From Intrasporangiaceae bacterium (GTDB lineage Bacteria > Actinomycetota > Actinomycetes > Actinomycetales > Dermatophilaceae), in contig JAJPIW010000032.1 of NCBI GenBank assembly GCA_021324575.1, positions 1 through 64,000 of the forward strand: 64,000 bases of DNA, read 5' to 3'. Positions 45,980 to 55,566 of this stretch are shown one piece after another. A program made the translations under genes and the position numbers. Numbering within the stretch: position 1 is the stretch's first letter; each line of letters begins with the position of its first letter. The notes below the pieces were generated by a model. It saw only the letters and a list, made by a program, of their open reading frames with translations, searched no databases and was not told the DNA's origin.

Positions 45980-47083
45980 CCCAGCTGCTCGACGCGACCC
46001 GGCCCGTTCGCGCCGGGCGATGTGGTCGGCCACCCGGGCCGCGTCGCGTCCAGCGCCACCGATGAGCATCGAGTAGAAGCCGCTCTGGAAGAGCAGGCCG
46101 ACGAAGTAGAGCCCCGGCAGGTCGGGCATGACGCCCCCGTCGTCGCGGGGCCAGCCGGACTCGCCGAGCGGCGACGGCACGATGAACGAGAAGTCCTGAC
46201 GGAACCCGGTGCACCACAGCACGTTCGCCACGTCCAGGACGGTGCCGTCGGCGAGGGTCGGCAGGCCCCCGGTGGCGCCGACCGTGCGGGCCGCAACGCG
46301 CCGGACACCGGCGGCGTCCAGGTCCGTGGTGCGGTGCCGCACGAGCGGGGTTCCGCCCGCGCGGATCTGGCTCTGCATCCGGCGACCCACCGGGGTTCGC
46401 ATGGTGAGGACGTGGTTGGCGAGGAACCACAGGACCGGCGCGGCGACCCGGGCTCGACCGGACTCGAGGTCGAAGGGGATCTGCCCCTTCACCGCGCCGG
46501 ACAGCCACGTCTGGTGACCCGAGGCGACCGACTCCATGGCGAGGTCGGCGCCGGACTGGCTCGCGCCGACGACGAGGACCGGGCCCGGCAGCAGCTGGCC
46601 GGGGTTGTGGTAGTCCGAGGAGTGCAGCTGGCGGATGCCCGGGTCGAGCTGGTCGGCCACGTCGGGAACGCGCGGGTGGTGCTCGCCCCCGGTGGCGATG
46701 ACGACGTTGCGGGTTTCGAAGTGCTCGCCACGCGCGGTCACCGCCCATCGCCCATCGGCGCACTGCTCGACCCGGCTCACCGGCATACCGCAGCGGACGT
46801 CCAGACCCGTCGTCGCGGCATACGACTCGAGGTGGTCGCCCATGTCGCGGCCGGTGGGCCAGCCCGCCCGAGGCCCCGGGAACGGCCGCCCGGGAAGGCC
46901 GTCCCACATCGCGGGTGTGTTGAGGCGCAGCGAGTCGTAGCGCTGCCGCCACTGGTCGCCGACGCGGGGGTCCTCGTCGAGGACGATGCACGGTATGCCG
47001 TGCTGCCGGAGGACGTAGGCCGTCGACAGACCTGTCTGGCCGGCGCCGACGACGATCGTGGCGAGGTCCTGGTTGTTTGTCAT
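45941..47083 (-). CDS. Flavin-containing monooxygenase-like oxidoreductase
   Basis: VVGAGQTGLSTAYVLRQHG; VVGASQSGADLAME. Confidence 0.88.
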   Translation of the reverse strand: MTNNQDLATIVVGAGQTGLSTAYVLRQHGIPCIVLDEDPRVGDQWRQRYDSLRLNTPAMWDGLPGRPFPGPRAGWPTGRDMGDHLESYAATTGLDVRCGMPVSRVEQCADGRWAVTARGEHFETRNVVIATGGEHHPRVPDVADQLDPGIRQLHSSDYHNPGQLLPGPVLVVGASQSGADLAMESVASGHQTWLSGAVKGQIPFDLESGRARVAAPVLWFLANHVLTMRTPVGRRMQSQIRAGGTPLVRHRTTDLDAAGVRRVAARTVGATGGLPTLADGTVLDVANVLWCTGFRQDFSFIVPSPLGESGWPRDDGGVMPDLPGLYFVGLLFQSGFYSMLIGGAGRDAARVADHIARRERAGSRRAAGSGRGAARAALGA

Positions 47084-47170
47084 GTCCTTGACCGTAGGGA
47101 GCCGGCGGCACCGACCGCATCGGGCGGATGATGCATCCGCACGCTGGGCGGTATGGGTCGAACGGTGCAG

Positions 47171-48787
47171 TCAGAGCAGGCCGTGGTCATAGGCGTATGC
47201 CGTGGCGCCGGATCGCGAGGTGAGGTCGAGCTTGGCGTAGATGTTGCTGAGGTGCCGTGCCACCGTCTTCTCGCTGAGCACGAGCTCGGCGGAGATGGCG
47301 CGGTTGGACAGTCCGCGGGCCAGGAGGCGGACCACCTCGATCTCGCGGGGCGTGAGGCTGCCGGGGGCTTGGGCGACCCGGCCAGTGAGGTCCTCGACGG
47401 CCTTGAGGTCGGGCCGCGCGCCGAGCTGCTCGAACACCGCCCGGGCGGCCTCGAGCTCGAGCGTGGCCCCCTCGTCGTCGCCCAGCGCCCGGAGACAGCG
47501 CGCCATGAGGACTCTCGTCCGGGCGCCGTGGTGGGGCATCTCCAGGGCGCGCCACGTGCGGCAGGCCCGTTCGGCCGAGATGAGGGCCTCGGCGGGGGAG
47601 CCGCCGGCCAGGGCGACCGCGGCGGCGGCGTCGTCGGCGAGGCCTCGCACCATGGGCGCGTCGAGGGTTGCCGCGATCTCGGCCAGGGCGTCAGCGGCCT
47701 CCCTCGCGCCGCCGAGGTCGGACACGGCGAGGTGGGCGGCGACAGCGGCCGCCAGCAGGTCGGCCCGGTCGGCCGGAGCCCGGTCCTCGGCGCACAGCCG
47801 CCGGAGGGTCACGACGACGCGGTCGGCCCGGCCCTGGGCGATGCGCAGGAGCGACAGGCCGGGTTCTGGCTGTCGGCCGGCGCGGTTGGCCCGCCGGTAC
47901 CCCGCCTCGGCCAGGTCGAAGCGGCCCGCGAGGCGGTCGAGCTCGGCACGCGCGTAGTGGGCGTCGCCGGCCAGGTGGCCGGGCAGCTGGGCGCAGGCGC
48001 GCACGGTGTCGTCCACCGCGGTCGCCCAGTCGCCGCGCAGGGTGAGGACGGTCGCGCGGTCGACGAGGCACACGCCGCGGTAGGGCACCAGGTCGGGGCG
48101 GGCAGCGCACCAGCCCGTGAAGGTCGAGGTCCACTCGGCCGCCCGGTCCAGGTCCCGCAGCCGGATGCAGGCACCCACGACCGAGCAGTAGAGCAGGCCG
48201 GCGATGCTCGGGGCCACCTCACCGGACGAGACAGCCACCATCACCTCGTCGAGGGTGACCAGGGCCGACGCGCGCCGGCCGGCACCCAGGTCGGCCCAGG
48301 CGAGGGTGAGCCGGGCGAGTGCCACGACGTCGGGGTCGGAGACCGCCAGCCCGAGCGACTCGGCCCGGCGGGCGGCCCCGACCGCCGCCTCCACCCGGCC
48401 TGCGACCAGCAGCCCGTGGGCGTCGAAGGCGACGAGGTGCGCCTCCTCCGATCCGCCGAGGCGGTGCTCCTCCACGAGCGTTCGGGCGCGCGCTGCCCAC
48501 CCGGCGGAGCGGGCCGGCTCCCCGGTGTTGCCATAGGTGAAGGCCACCCAGAAGGCAGCTCGTGCGGCCACCCGGTGCTCGCCGGCCGCGAGGAACCGGT
48601 GGTAGGCGCGCTCGCTGACGGCGATGCACTCCTCGTCCCGGCCCAGGAGGTGCGCGCACTCCGCGAGGGCGGCGACGTCCCGCGCCGGCAGGTCACCGGA
48701 GGGCTCGGCTGCGGACAGGGTCTCGTATGCCGCGGCCCAGTGGCCGTCGCGGAAGAGTCGCCCGCCGGGGGACAGGGCGTCGGCGGT
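47171..48787 (-). CDS. LuxR-family transcriptional regulator with TPR-like N-terminus (start uncertain)
   Basis: C-terminal LTPREIEVVRLLARGLSNRAISAELVLSEKTVARHLSNIYAKLDL. Confidence 0.85.
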   Translation of the reverse strand, partial: TADALSPGGRLFRDGHWAAAYETLSAAEPSGDLPARDVAALAECAHLLGRDEECIAVSERAYHRFLAAGEHRVAARAAFWVAFTYGNTGEPARSAGWAARARTLVEEHRLGGSEEAHLVAFDAHGLLVAGRVEAAVGAARRAESLGLAVSDPDVVALARLTLAWADLGAGRRASALVTLDEVMVAVSSGEVAPSIAGLLYCSVVGACIRLRDLDRAAEWTSTFTGWCAARPDLVPYRGVCLVDRATVLTLRGDWATAVDDTVRACAQLPGHLAGDAHYARAELDRLAGRFDLAEAGYRRANRAGRQPEPGLSLLRIAQGRADRVVVTLRRLCAEDRAPADRADLLAAAVAAHLAVSDLGGAREAADALAEIAATLDAPMVRGLADDAAAAVALAGGSPAEALISAERACRTWRALEMPHHGARTRVLMARCLRALGDDEGATLELEAARAVFEQLGARPDLKAVEDLTGRVAQAPGSLTPREIEVVRLLARGLSNRAISAELVLSEKTVARHLSNIYAKLDLTSRSGATAYAYDHGLL

Positions 48788-48915
48788 CACGACGCCTGGT
48801 TCGGTGACCGGGTCATGACCCCAAGCATGCTCCACCCGGCGGTGGTTGCACGCCGTCGTCGCGCTGAGTCCGCGAAACGCCTCGCACGCCAACTCTATAC
48901 AGATAGACTTTCCCC

Positions 48916-49242
48916 ATGGGCAGGCGACTCTCACCGCAGTCCAGTGGCGTCCTGGACGCGCTGGCGGACGATCCGATCACGTGGCGCTACGGCTACGAGC
49001 TGGGGCAGCAGGTCGGTCTCCGGGCCGGCACGCTGTACCCGATCCTGATGCGCCTCAGCGAGGGAGGCCTGCTCGAGGACTCCTGGGAGAGCGATCCGCC
49101 CGCAGGGCGGCCGCCGCGCCACCTCTACCGGCTCACGGCACTGGGCCAGCAGGCAGCGGCGGAGCTCGGGTCGGCGTCGAGTGACGCAGCCACGCACTCG
49201 GTGCGTGGGATCCAGGGACTCGCGACGCGGAGCGCATCGTGA
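48916..49242 (+). CDS. PadR-family transcriptional regulator
   Basis: GTLYPILMRLSEGGLLEDSWE...RPPRHLYRLTALGQQA. Confidence 0.9.
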   Translation: MGRRLSPQSSGVLDALADDPITWRYGYELGQQVGLRAGTLYPILMRLSEGGLLEDSWESDPPAGRPPRHLYRLTALGQQAAAELGSASSDAATHSVRGIQGLATRSAS

Positions 49243-50265
49243 GCCGCTGGTGGGCGGGCGACCGACGCGATGCCGCCGCCCTTTTCCTCGACTGGACCGT
49301 TCCCCTCCTGCCCGACACCCGCCGGCAGTGGGGTCGAGCCATGCAGGCCGAGCTGGCCGGCCTCGGCCCCTCGGCCGATCGGTGGCGGTTCGCCGGAGGC
49401 TGCGCACTGGCCATCCTGCGGCGCCCGTCACTCGGCGCGCTCGGGGCGCTGCTGGTTCCGGTCGGGTTCGTCGTAGCGACGGTCCGGCTCACCGCCGGGA
49501 CGGCATACCTTCCTCTTCACCTGGTCCTCATTGCGATGGTGATCGTGCTGGCGGCGCTCTACCTGTGCGGCGATCGCGTCGAGCTCTTCGTGCCACGGCG
49601 CACGGGATCGCACGTGGCCGGCGCGGTCCGAGTCGGCGGTGCGCTGACTCTCGGGTGGCTCGCCCTGGGCATCGTGCTCAGCCACCGCTCCGGCGACGGC
49701 AACGTCGTGGACCGCGCCAGCACCGGCGTGCCCATCTTCACCGTCCTGCTCGGGCTCTGCCTCGTCGGGTTCCTGGCGCTGACGTCGCCCGCGCTCGCTG
49801 ACAACCGCGTTCTGACGCGCGGCGTCGGTCTCGGCGTCCTGGCGGCGGTCGCCTGGCTGGCGACGGCTCTGGCGGCTCTGCCGATCCCCCCTGTCAAGTG
49901 CGTCGGCGTTCCTGATCCTGGCGGCCGCGATCCTGACCGGAGCGGGCCTGGGCGCGCGACGCGGTGATGCAGCGATCACGGCGCTGTGCGTGGCCCTGGT
50001 CGGGTCCCTGTCGATCTTCGTCGTCGTCCAGCTGGCACTGGCCTTCGGCCCGGCGGGCTGGATCCCGTCGGACACGGCAGCCCTCACCCCGGCTGCTCGG
50101 CTCGCGCAGAGCCGGGTCGAGGCGTTGGAGAGCTATCTCAGCCTCATGCTGGTGGGTGTCGCCGCGGCCGTGACGATCCTCCTCCGGGCCATGAACCGCC
50201 ACCCCTGGGCCCAGCCGGCACCGCAGCCATCCGCCGCGGCCACCGTCGTCGACCCGATCGGCTGA
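49239..50265 (+). pseudogene. Multi-TM membrane protein encoded with the PadR regulator; apparent +1 frameshift at the C6 run near 49895
   Basis: Removing one C gives ALAALPIPLSSASAFLILAAAILTGAGLGARRGDAAITALCVALVGSLSIFVVVQ, joining ORFs 49239-49967 and 49990-50265. Confidence 0.7.
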
Positions 50266-50268
50266 CGC

Positions 50269-50688
50269 TCAGGCGCCCGGCGGCTTGTCGCGGATGAGAC
50301 AGGTGATCCGCGACGTGCAGATCCGGCGGCCCTGCCCGTCGGTGATGACGACCTCCCAGCAGGCCAGGGTGTTGCCGAGGCTGAGTGGTGTGGCGACCCC
50401 GGTGACCCATTCACCCTGCCCGGCGCGGTGGTGGGTGGCGTTGATGTCCAGGCCCACGGTGATCCGCTCCGGACCGGCGTGGATCGCCGACCCGATCGAG
50501 CCGAGGGTCTCGGCGAGGACGACCGACGCGCCACCGTGGAGCAGCCCGTAGGGCTGGGTGTTGCCGGCGACCGGCATCCGGGCCACCACCCGCTGGGTCG
50601 AGCCCTCGAGGAACTCGATCCCCATCCGCTCGCCGAGGGTTCCCCGGTTCAGCTCGGTCAGCTCCTCCACCGTGAGCGAGGCAGTCAT
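50269..50688 (-). CDS. PaaI-family hotdog thioesterase
   Basis: GLLHGGASVVLAETLGSIGS. Confidence 0.9.
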   Translation of the reverse strand: MTASLTVEELTELNRGTLGERMGIEFLEGSTQRVVARMPVAGNTQPYGLLHGGASVVLAETLGSIGSAIHAGPERITVGLDINATHHRAGQGEWVTGVATPLSLGNTLACWEVVITDGQGRRICTSRITCLIRDKPPGA

Positions 50689-50734
50689 CGTGGTCCCTTC
50701 GGTCGTGTCCCTGGTCTCGCCTAGGCTGCCATGC

Positions 50735-53410
50735 GTGAGTCGACTTCTGTTGCTGGACGGGCACTCCCTTGCCTACCGTGCGTTCTTCGCCCTCCCGGCC
50801 GAGAACTTCTCCACCAGCACCGGCCAGCACACCAACGGCGTCTACGGGTTCACGGCGATGCTCATCAACGTGCTGCGCGACGAGCAGCCCACCCACGTCG
50901 CCGTCGCCTTCGACGTCTCCCGGCAGACCTTCCGGACCGAGGCGTATGCCGAGTACAAAGCCGGGCGTTCGGCCACCCCGACCGAGTTCTCCGGGCAGAT
51001 CCCGCTGCTCAAGGAGGTGCTCGACGCGCTGCGGATCCGGCACGTCGAGGTCGACGGCATGGAGGCCGACGACATCATCGCCACCCTGACGACGCGGGGC
51101 GAGGAGGCCGGGATGCAGGTGCTCATCTGCTCCGGCGACCGCGACACCTTCCAGCTGGTCAGTGACGACGTCACCGTCCTCTACCCGATGCGTGGGGTCT
51201 CGGAGATGGCGCGGATGACGCCCGACGCGGTCGAGGCCCGCTACGGCGTGCGGCCCGACCGCTACAGCGACCTGGCGGCACTGGTGGGGGAGAGCAGCGA
51301 CAACCTGCCCGGTGTGCCCGGGGTCGGGCCCAAGACGGCGGCCAAGTGGATCAACCAGTTCGGAGACCTCACCGGCCTGGTCGCCCACATCGACGAGATC
51401 AAGGGCAAGGCCGGCGACTCGGTCCGTGCCCACCTCGACGGGGTCCTGCGCAACCGCCGGCTCAACCAGCTCGTCAAGGACGTCGACACGGGTGTGACCC
51501 TCGAGGACCTCGAGCGGGTCAACTGGGACCGCGAGCAGGTCCACACCGTCTTCGACGGCCTGGAGTTCCGGGTCCTGCGCGACCGGCTCTTCGACTACCT
51601 CTCGCCGGTCGAGGACGAGGCGGCCGAGGGCGGGTTCGACCTCGACGGCAACATCCTCGCCAGCGAGGACGTCCCCGGCTGGCTGGCCCACCATGCACCG
51701 GCCGGTGCCACGGTCGGCGTCCACGTCATCGGCTCCTGGGGCGCGGGCCGCGGCGACACGACAGCCGTCGCGCTGGCCACCGAGGCCGGCTCCGCGGCAT
51801 ACATCGACGTGACCGCCCTGGAGCCCGGCGCCGACGCGGCCGTCGCCGACTGGCTCGCCGACCCGGACCGGCACAAGGTGCTGCACGACGCCAAGGGCCC
51901 CATGCACGCGCTCGCGGCGCGCGGCTGGTCGCTGAAGGGCGTCACGACCGACACCGCCCTGGCGGCCTACCTGGTCCGGCCCGACCAGCGGTCCTACGAC
52001 CTTGCCGACCTCGTGCTGCGCCACCTCGGCCGTGAGCTCAAGGCCGAGACCGAGGCGACCGGTCAGGGGCTGCTCCAGTTCGACGACACCGACGACGCGG
52101 CGGCCGACGACGCCATGGTCCGTGCCCGGGCGGTCCTCGACCTCGCCGGCGCGCTCGCCGAGCAGCTCGAGGCGACCGGCGGCACCGAACTGATGCGCAC
52201 GGTCGAGCTGCCGCTGGAGGAGGTGCTCTTCGACATGGAGAGCACCGGGATCGCCGCGGACATGTCCGGGCTGGTCGAGCTGGAGAAGGACTTTGCCGGC
52301 AAGATGGCCCGCGCCCAGGCCGATGCGTATGCCGCGATCGACGGCGAGCAGATCAACCTCGGCTCGCCCAAGCAGCTGCAGGTCGTCCTCTTCGAGACCC
52401 TCGGTATGCCGAAGACGAAGCGGACCAAGACCGGCTACACGACCGATGCCGACGCGCTCAACGACCTCTACGCCAAGACCGAGCACCCGTTCCTGGAGGC
52501 GCTGCTCCGGCACCGCGACAACGCCCGGCTGCGGGTCACCGTCGAGGGGCTGATCAAGTCGGTCGCCGACGACGCGCGGATCCACACCACCTACATCCAG
52601 ACGATCGCGGCCACCGGCCGGCTCTCCTCCACCGACCCCAACCTGCAGAACGTCCCGATCCGCACCGAGGAGGGCCGCCGGATCCGCGAGGCGTTCGTTG
52701 TGGGTGACGGGTTCGAGTCGCTCATGTCGGCCGACTACAGCCAGATCGAGATGCGGATCATGGCGCACCTGTCCGGCGACGCCGCGCTGATCGAGGCGTT
52801 CCGGTCCGGGGAGGACCTGCACCGCTTCGTCGGGTCCCGCGTCTTTGCCGTGGAGCCCGCCGACGTCACCGGCGAGATGCGCAGCAAGATCAAGGCGATG
52901 TCCTACGGCCTGGCCTACGGGCTGTCGGCCTTCGGGCTGTCCAAGCAGCTCACCATCTCCACGTCCGAGGCGAGCGGGCTCATGGACATGTACTTCGAGC
53001 GGTTCGGCGGGGTGCGCGACTACCTGCGCGACGTCGTCCTCGAGGCCGGCAAGAACGGCTACACCTCGACCATGCTCGGCCGTCGCCGCTACCTTCCCGA
53101 CCTGACGAGCGACAACCGCCAGCGTCGCGAGATGGCCGAGCGGATGGCTCTCAACGCCCCGATCCAGGGCTCGGCCGCCGACATCATGAAGGTCGCCATG
53201 CTCGGTGTGGACGCGGCGTTGCGGGCCTCCGGTGCCAGGTCCCGCATGCTGCTCCAGGTCCACGACGAGCTCGTCCTGGAGATCGCGCCAGGGGAGCGGG
53301 CCGACGTGGAGGCGTTGGTGCGCAAGGAGATGGGCTCTGCCGTGACGATGGACGTCCCGCTCGACGTCAGCGTCGGCGTCGGCCAGTCCTGGCACGCCGC
53401 CGCCCACTAG
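50735..53410 (+). CDS. polA: DNA polymerase I
   Basis: LLLLDGHSLAYRAFFALP; SADYSQIEMRIMAHLSGD; LLQVHDELVLE. Confidence 0.97.
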   Translation: MSRLLLLDGHSLAYRAFFALPAENFSTSTGQHTNGVYGFTAMLINVLRDEQPTHVAVAFDVSRQTFRTEAYAEYKAGRSATPTEFSGQIPLLKEVLDALRIRHVEVDGMEADDIIATLTTRGEEAGMQVLICSGDRDTFQLVSDDVTVLYPMRGVSEMARMTPDAVEARYGVRPDRYSDLAALVGESSDNLPGVPGVGPKTAAKWINQFGDLTGLVAHIDEIKGKAGDSVRAHLDGVLRNRRLNQLVKDVDTGVTLEDLERVNWDREQVHTVFDGLEFRVLRDRLFDYLSPVEDEAAEGGFDLDGNILASEDVPGWLAHHAPAGATVGVHVIGSWGAGRGDTTAVALATEAGSAAYIDVTALEPGADAAVADWLADPDRHKVLHDAKGPMHALAARGWSLKGVTTDTALAAYLVRPDQRSYDLADLVLRHLGRELKAETEATGQGLLQFDDTDDAAADDAMVRARAVLDLAGALAEQLEATGGTELMRTVELPLEEVLFDMESTGIAADMSGLVELEKDFAGKMARAQADAYAAIDGEQINLGSPKQLQVVLFETLGMPKTKRTKTGYTTDADALNDLYAKTEHPFLEALLRHRDNARLRVTVEGLIKSVADDARIHTTYIQTIAATGRLSSTDPNLQNVPIRTEEGRRIREAFVVGDGFESLMSADYSQIEMRIMAHLSGDAALIEAFRSGEDLHRFVGSRVFAVEPADVTGEMRSKIKAMSYGLAYGLSAFGLSKQLTISTSEASGLMDMYFERFGGVRDYLRDVVLEAGKNGYTSTMLGRRRYLPDLTSDNRQRREMAERMALNAPIQGSAADIMKVAMLGVDAALRASGARSRMLLQVHDELVLEIAPGERADVEALVRKEMGSAVTMDVPLDVSVGVGQSWHAAAH

Positions 53411-53423
53411 ACACCTGAGGCGG

Positions 53424-54749
53424 TCAGCGGATCGCGGGCTGCTCCGGTGACGTGAAGTCCTCGGCGAGCGGCGGGGCCAGCTTGGCTACCTCCAGCTCCT
53501 GGGCCTTGGCAGCACCCAACAGCACGAAGGTGGCGAGAGCGACGAGCAGCGTCAGGTCCACAGCGAGCTTGAGGCTCAGCAGCCCGTTGACCGAGTGAAC
53601 CCCGACGAATCCGGTGGTCATGACAACGAGAGCCCCCCAGATGAGCCATACGGACCGCTGGTGCTCCTGGGCAAGGGCGCTGTAGACGAGCAGCTGGATG
53701 AGGCTGAGCACGGAACCCAAGGCAGCGAACACCCAGAGTCGGTCCTGGACTTCCGAATAGCTGGGCCCACCCACGAAACCGAGCGCCGGGCCGGATAGCA
53801 CGCTCACGACAGCCGTCGCCGACGCCCCCATGGCGAGGACGACACCCAGACCGAGCAGGTGCGTCCGTGGTCCACCCCGGCTGCGGGCCAACGCCGGGAA
53901 GGCCACGATGACGACGAACTGGGGCAGGAAGAGGACGGCCTTGGTGAGCACCAGCCCCGCGGCATACAGGCCGGCACGATGGTCATCGAGAGTGGCGCGA
54001 GCAACAACGACGTCGATGTTGCTGACGGCGAAGAACGCCAACAGCACGTGGGCGCTGTGTGCGACCTCGCGTGCGATGCTGCCGCCTTCCCAGGTCGACC
54101 AGGTCGACTCGGGTTCGGCTCCGACCGGTGGTTCAGGTGCGCCCCGGACGGGGCGTCGCAGTGCGAACCACCCGACGACGGCCGGAACTGCAGCGCCCAG
54201 TGCGACTCCGAACATGGCGCCTAGCGTCGAGCGGTCGACCAGCAGCGCCGCACATCCCAGGATGAGGCGGGCCACGCCCATCGCGATGTAGACGGACGAC
54301 ACTGACCCCCAGCGGCGTTCGCCTTGCAGGATCCCGACCTGCCCTCCCATCAGGCAGAGAAAGCCGGCGGAGACGGCCATCAACGCCGCGCTCAGCCAGG
54401 AGTCCAGCCGCAGAACTCGGGTGATGAGGGGTACGGCGAGGAGGCAGATAACGGTCACGCCGACTGCGGCACGACGACTCGCCCGAAGAACGGAGTCCTC
54501 GATCTGGTGCCGGTCCTCTGGGGACCGAGCGACGCGGCGGGCGCCTGTGGTCTGCAGTCCGAGCGAGACGACGTTGACGACGATGAGGACACCGAGAATC
54601 GAGGAGAACTGGCCGAACTGCCCGGGGCCGAGCCAGCGGGCCATCACAATCGTGAGGCCGTATGTCGTGACGTTCATGATCGCGATTGCTGCTGCCACGA
54701 TGGCGCCGCCGAGCATCGACCGGATTCGGGAGCTGGCGCGCACCGGCAA
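53424..54749 (-). CDS. Polysaccharide flippase/oligosaccharide translocase (Wzx-like)
   Basis: 441 aa, many TM; LGPGQFGQFSSILGVLIVVNVVSLGLQTTGARR. Confidence 0.8.
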   Translation of the reverse strand: MPVRASSRIRSMLGGAIVAAAIAIMNVTTYGLTIVMARWLGPGQFGQFSSILGVLIVVNVVSLGLQTTGARRVARSPEDRHQIEDSVLRASRRAAVGVTVICLLAVPLITRVLRLDSWLSAALMAVSAGFLCLMGGQVGILQGERRWGSVSSVYIAMGVARLILGCAALLVDRSTLGAMFGVALGAAVPAVVGWFALRRPVRGAPEPPVGAEPESTWSTWEGGSIAREVAHSAHVLLAFFAVSNIDVVVARATLDDHRAGLYAAGLVLTKAVLFLPQFVVIVAFPALARSRGGPRTHLLGLGVVLAMGASATAVVSVLSGPALGFVGGPSYSEVQDRLWVFAALGSVLSLIQLLVYSALAQEHQRSVWLIWGALVVMTTGFVGVHSVNGLLSLKLAVDLTLLVALATFVLLGAAKAQELEVAKLAPPLAEDFTSPEQPAIR

Positions 54750-54797
54750 AGGTTACTGGCTGGTCAAGATCGGTGGCGGGTGGTTGTGAGACCCGCT

Positions 54798-55460
54798 TCA
54801 GAACGGGTCATACGGACCGAGGTGCCCGGCGAGCGCCGCCACCCGACGAAGGCGCAGCCTGAGCAGGATCTTGATACCGACGTTGCGCAGCCACCACGGA
54901 AGCTGACGGACGATCGCCCACCGCGACGAGGGCGTCGGTCGCATGACGCGAAGGGTGGCCAACGACCCGGCGCGACCTTCATATGCCAGGTGCCGGCTCG
55001 GCAGGATGTGGCGCAGAACCGCGAGCGTCACACCGATCGAGGAGAAGCAGTCGTGCAGTAGCAAGCGGCCTCCCTCGGGGAGGAACTGCGCCCAGGCCAG
55101 GTCGTCGCTGACGGTCCAGTAGTCGTGTTTTCCGTCGACGTAGAGCAGGTCGATCGAGTCACCCCACGCCGGTCGGAGCTCGTTACTGCGCCTGGTGATG
55201 AGTCGCACCCGGTCACGGACACCAGCGGCCCCGAGGTTGCTCTCGAAGACGTCACGCGTGGTGGGACCGCCGAACAGGCGCCCGCCTACGAACGGGTCGA
55301 TGGCAGTCACCCTTACGTCGACGCGTCCAGCGAGCACGACCGTCGAGCGTCCCCGGTGTGAGCCGATCTCGACCACATGCGCACCAGGCGGCAACGCGGC
55401 TGCACAGTCGTAGAGGACCTCGGCCTGCGCGCGGGTCAGCCAGCCGCCGATCATCTCGGC
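54798..55460 (-). CDS. Class I SAM-dependent methyltransferase (start uncertain)
   Basis: HVVEIGSHRGRSTVVLAGRV...DLLYVDGKHDY. Confidence 0.75.
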   Translation of the reverse strand, partial: AEMIGGWLTRAQAEVLYDCAAALPPGAHVVEIGSHRGRSTVVLAGRVDVRVTAIDPFVGGRLFGGPTTRDVFESNLGAAGVRDRVRLITRRSNELRPAWGDSIDLLYVDGKHDYWTVSDDLAWAQFLPEGGRLLLHDCFSSIGVTLAVLRHILPSRHLAYEGRAGSLATLRVMRPTPSSRWAIVRQLPWWLRNVGIKILLRLRLRRVAALAGHLGPYDPF

Positions 55461-55566
55461 GTTGTTCCACACCTCACGGAAGCCCGGTCGGCCGGCGTCG
55501 GACGCCAATGCCCCTCCCGTCAGATCATCTAGGGTGTGCGAGTCCCGACAGCATAGAGAGGTCCCC

